From: Acidobacteriota bacterium
GTDB taxonomy: Bacteria > Acidobacteriota > Terriglobia > UBA7540
Direction: 5' to 3'
NCBI GenBank assembly: GCA_021789565.1
Contig: JAJYJL010000290.1
Location: forward strand, 1-8,194
Length of the DNA stretch: 8,194 nucleotides
The notes under the pieces are model-generated. The model was not told where the DNA came from and searched no databases. It saw nothing but the letters and a program-made list of their open reading frames with translations. A program made the position numbers and the translations under genes. Shown here piece after piece: positions 6,390 to 8,194 of the stretch (position 1 is its first letter; every line of letters starts with the position of its first letter).

Positions 6390-6978
6390 TTCTCTAGGCA
6401 GGAAGGGAAAGTGGCGCGGGTCGGCAAGTCTGCTGATACCGCGGACTCTGGCGGCCTATGACGGAAGGGCCCTGTCTGGTAATAATCCCCAAAGCAGCCC
6501 ACTCGAAAGAGGGTTGCGTTTAGCCGGATGCTTGGAAGTGGTTGGGCGCTTCGCGCCTCGTACAGGTTTCTCCTGGCGTGACCAATGCGCTCCATGGGGC
6601 TTTCCCAAATGGGTTTCAGAGTAGTGTGCAAAACTTTTCACATTAACTTGTTGGCTACTAGCTAGCCTGCAATTGCATCACCGTCTGCCGAGGTGGTAAT
6701 AAAAACCTATACGGGGGACATCGAATACTAAGTCTGCCGCCCAGCAGGCAGGATTGACGGCGTGGTTGATTGGTTTTCATGCCGGAGCCGGCAGCGGGCG
6801 CTGGGGAAACCTTTGGCATTAGTGAGGCATCACAACGCGGGTGAACAACCGTCATTATTCAACAGTTCGGTCGATAGTTAAAGTGAGTAACCCTGCATAC
6901 CGAAGTCCCGAATAGGGATATTTGGCCCAGGCATCAGAGCAGAACCTCAACATGCTCAGAGAAAGACACGGAGGAACC
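6390..6978. other. Gene-free stretch upstream of the lipoprotein gene
   Basis: About 590 bases. Short frames exist on both strands but lack ribosome sites and family resemblance. Visible structures are a tight hairpin GGCGC-TTC-GCGCC (6545-6557), an imperfect hairpin around CCATGGGG and CCCAAATGG (6592-6612), and a candidate -24/-12 element (6813-6829). None of the hairpins is followed by a T-run, so no intrinsic terminator for the coiled-coil gene can be called. Confidence 0.5.
6813..6829 (+). promoter_or_regulatory. Candidate sigma-54 (-24/-12) element
   Basis: TTGGCA (6813-6818) and GCA (6827-6829) place GG and GC with exactly 10 bases between them, as in the sigma-54 consensus TGGCAC-N5-TTGC. 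The TT normally preceding the GC is absent. It would give a leader of roughly 140 bases to ATG 6979. No activator site was recognised. Confidence 0.2.
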
Positions 6979-8194
6979 ATGGATACCAAAACAAGTCATG
7001 CCCGTACCTACACGGCATTTGCGCTGTCATTAGCTCTATCATTCGCAGTTGCTGCTATGGTCAGTTGCGGCGGCAGTACAATGTCCTCAAGCAATCCGAC
7101 AACCGGAACGGTCAAGACCTTTCTCAGTGACCCGCCGACCTGCTCGCTGGAATTCCACCATGTTTGGGTGACGATTACCAAGGTTGAAGCAAACATCAGC
7201 GCCAATAGCAACAGCGGATGGCAGACGCTGGTTGATCTTACCCAGAAACCCCAGCAGGTTGATTTGCTGGCCCTGAATCCCTCTGCAACGGCAGGGTTCT
7301 GCGGTACTTTGTACCTGCTGGGAAGCAACCCGCTCCCTCCGGGGAAATACCAGCAGATCAGGCTGACCTTGCTGGCAAATAACGCTTCTTCCGGGCCTTC
7401 CAGCAACGCCTGCGGGTCGGCAGGCTTTAATTGTGTCATCCCCAGAAACCCTGATGGGACGGATGGGACGCCGGCGGAATTGCAACTGTCCAGCCAGGCA
7501 CAAACCGGCATCAAGATTACGACTTCACAGATGGCGAATGGGGGGTTGACCGTAACCGCAGGCCAAAGTACTGATTTCGACATTGATTTTAACACCTGCG
7601 CCTCCATTCTGCAGCAAGGCAACGGGCAGTACCGGTTCAAGCCGGTGTTGCACGGCGGTGAAGTCAGCACGACTACGAACAGCATCAGCGGTAAAGTTGT
7701 TGAAGGCACCGGTTCACCAAATCCGGGCATGGGCATCCCGAATGCCATTGTTCTTCTGGAGCAACCTGACTCCAGCACCACCACGCCAACTGACCGCGTG
7801 ATTGCCAAGGGATTGACGAATGCCGACGGGACCTTTATCTTCTGCCCGTTGGCGCCGACTTCCGGCGGCAATAAGTTTGACGTCGTGGTGGCAGGGACTA
7901 CAACTCAGACAATCGCCGCAGTAACAACCACCACGGTTTACAATCCCAGCGTAGTGTTTGGCGTGCCTATTGGGGGCGCGACGGCGAGTATCCCGCTGTT
8001 TCCGGAAACAGGCACGACCGGTGGACTGGTTTCGCCTGGCGGCGCCACGATCAGCGGCCAGATCACGACGCAGGGAACCGGCAGTACCCCTGTTCCCGGA
8101 GACGTCCAGCTCAGCGCGCTTCAAACCGTATCGAACGGCACCGGCAACGTCAACCTCACGATCCCCATACTCGATAAATCCTCTACGCCGAGCG
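6979..8194 (+). CDS. DUF4382 lipoprotein with carboxypeptidase-regulatory-like domain (3' partial)
   Basis: The first 405 residues are in the window and the frame runs off the end. A signal peptide (1-29) has a hydrophobic core (about 12-27) and ends in a lipobox-like MVSC, so C30 would be lipidated and the protein anchored in the envelope. Residues about 43-230 match the DUF4382 pattern: a strand with TFLSDPP (47-53), VWVTITKVEA (62-71), WQTLVDL (81-87), LPPGKYQQIRLTL (119-131), then STDFDIDFNTCASI (197-210) and QYRFKPVL (217-224). From about 235 (ISGKVVEG) a carboxypeptidase-regulatory-like Ig fold begins, with the usual LTNADGTFIF (279-288); a second unit may start near ATISGQI (356-362). 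Six further cysteines (55, 108, 145, 152, 207, 289) could form disulfides. GGAGG (6970-6974) lies 4 bases before the ATG. The function of DUF4382 is not established; surface binding of carbohydrate or protein is a guess. Confidence 0.9.
   Translation, partial: MDTKTSHARTYTAFALSLALSFAVAAMVSCGGSTMSSSNPTTGTVKTFLSDPPTCSLEFHHVWVTITKVEANISANSNSGWQTLVDLTQKPQQVDLLALNPSATAGFCGTLYLLGSNPLPPGKYQQIRLTLLANNASSGPSSNACGSAGFNCVIPRNPDGTDGTPAELQLSSQAQTGIKITTSQMANGGLTVTAGQSTDFDIDFNTCASILQQGNGQYRFKPVLHGGEVSTTTNSISGKVVEGTGSPNPGMGIPNAIVLLEQPDSSTTTPTDRVIAKGLTNADGTFIFCPLAPTSGGNKFDVVVAGTTTQTIAAVTTTTVYNPSVVFGVPIGGATASIPLFPETGTTGGLVSPGGATISGQITTQGTGSTPVPGDVQLSALQTVSNGTGNVNLTIPILDKSSTPS

Noticed and set aside
6592..6612. 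Imperfect hairpin considered as terminator of the coiled-coil gene
   Set aside because: The stem has a mismatch and a bulge, lies about 200 bases after the stop, and is not followed by a T-run.
6224..6631. Overlapping frames on both strands at the end of the coiled-coil gene (minus 6224-6631, plus 6283-6624)
   Set aside because: Neither has a ribosome site or a recognisable domain, and both partly overlap the real gene in another frame.
6780..6793. TGCCGG-AG-CCGGCA palindrome
   Set aside because: A 2-base loop is too tight for the full stem, it has no T-run, and it is too isolated to call a protein-binding site.
7008..7871. A 287-codon open frame on the minus strand
   Set aside because: It is antisense to the DUF4382 lipoprotein, whose signal peptide, domain motifs and ribosome site are clear. 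The minus frame shows no known domain.

Overview
The window looks like chromosomal DNA of a moderately GC-rich bacterium, most likely an acidobacterium (Acidobacteriota). That assignment is an inference. It rests on the DUF4382-type lipoprotein followed by a carboxypeptidase-regulatory-like (Ig-fold) region, on the lineage-restricted look of the membrane coiled-coil protein, and on the loose gene packing. There is no rRNA, tRNA, CRISPR array, insertion sequence, phage gene or obvious island boundary.

Layout: (1) Bases 1-3421 hold a plus-strand run of three information-processing genes: prmC (5' end cut by the window edge), dinB starting 6 bp after it, and cca about 100 bp further on. They act on release factors, damaged or stalled DNA, and tRNA 3' ends. 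(2) Ending directly against the cca stop codon on the minus strand is a 46-residue single-pass membrane protein gene (3422-3562). It has a strong Shine-Dalgarno and a plausible promoter with a perfect TATAAT. (3) Bases 3563-3910 are upstream DNA of this small gene and contain a possible minus-strand gene remnant. (4) A Gfo/Idh/MocA oxidoreductase related to glucose-fructose oxidoreductase stands alone at 3911-4951. (5) After a gene-free stretch of about 490 bp comes a membrane-anchored coiled-coil protein with hendecad-like repeats and a compact C-terminal domain (5445-6389). (6) Another gene-free stretch of about 590 bp leads to a DUF4382 lipoprotein (6979 to the window end, 3' end missing).

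The first three genes plausibly form a housekeeping transcription unit. The remaining genes are each separated by long leaders and look singly transcribed; two of them make envelope proteins. I found no convincing new multi-gene system. The best candidates for undescribed biology are the small membrane protein with its compact promoter and dyad, the coiled-coil membrane protein, and the structured leader upstream of it.
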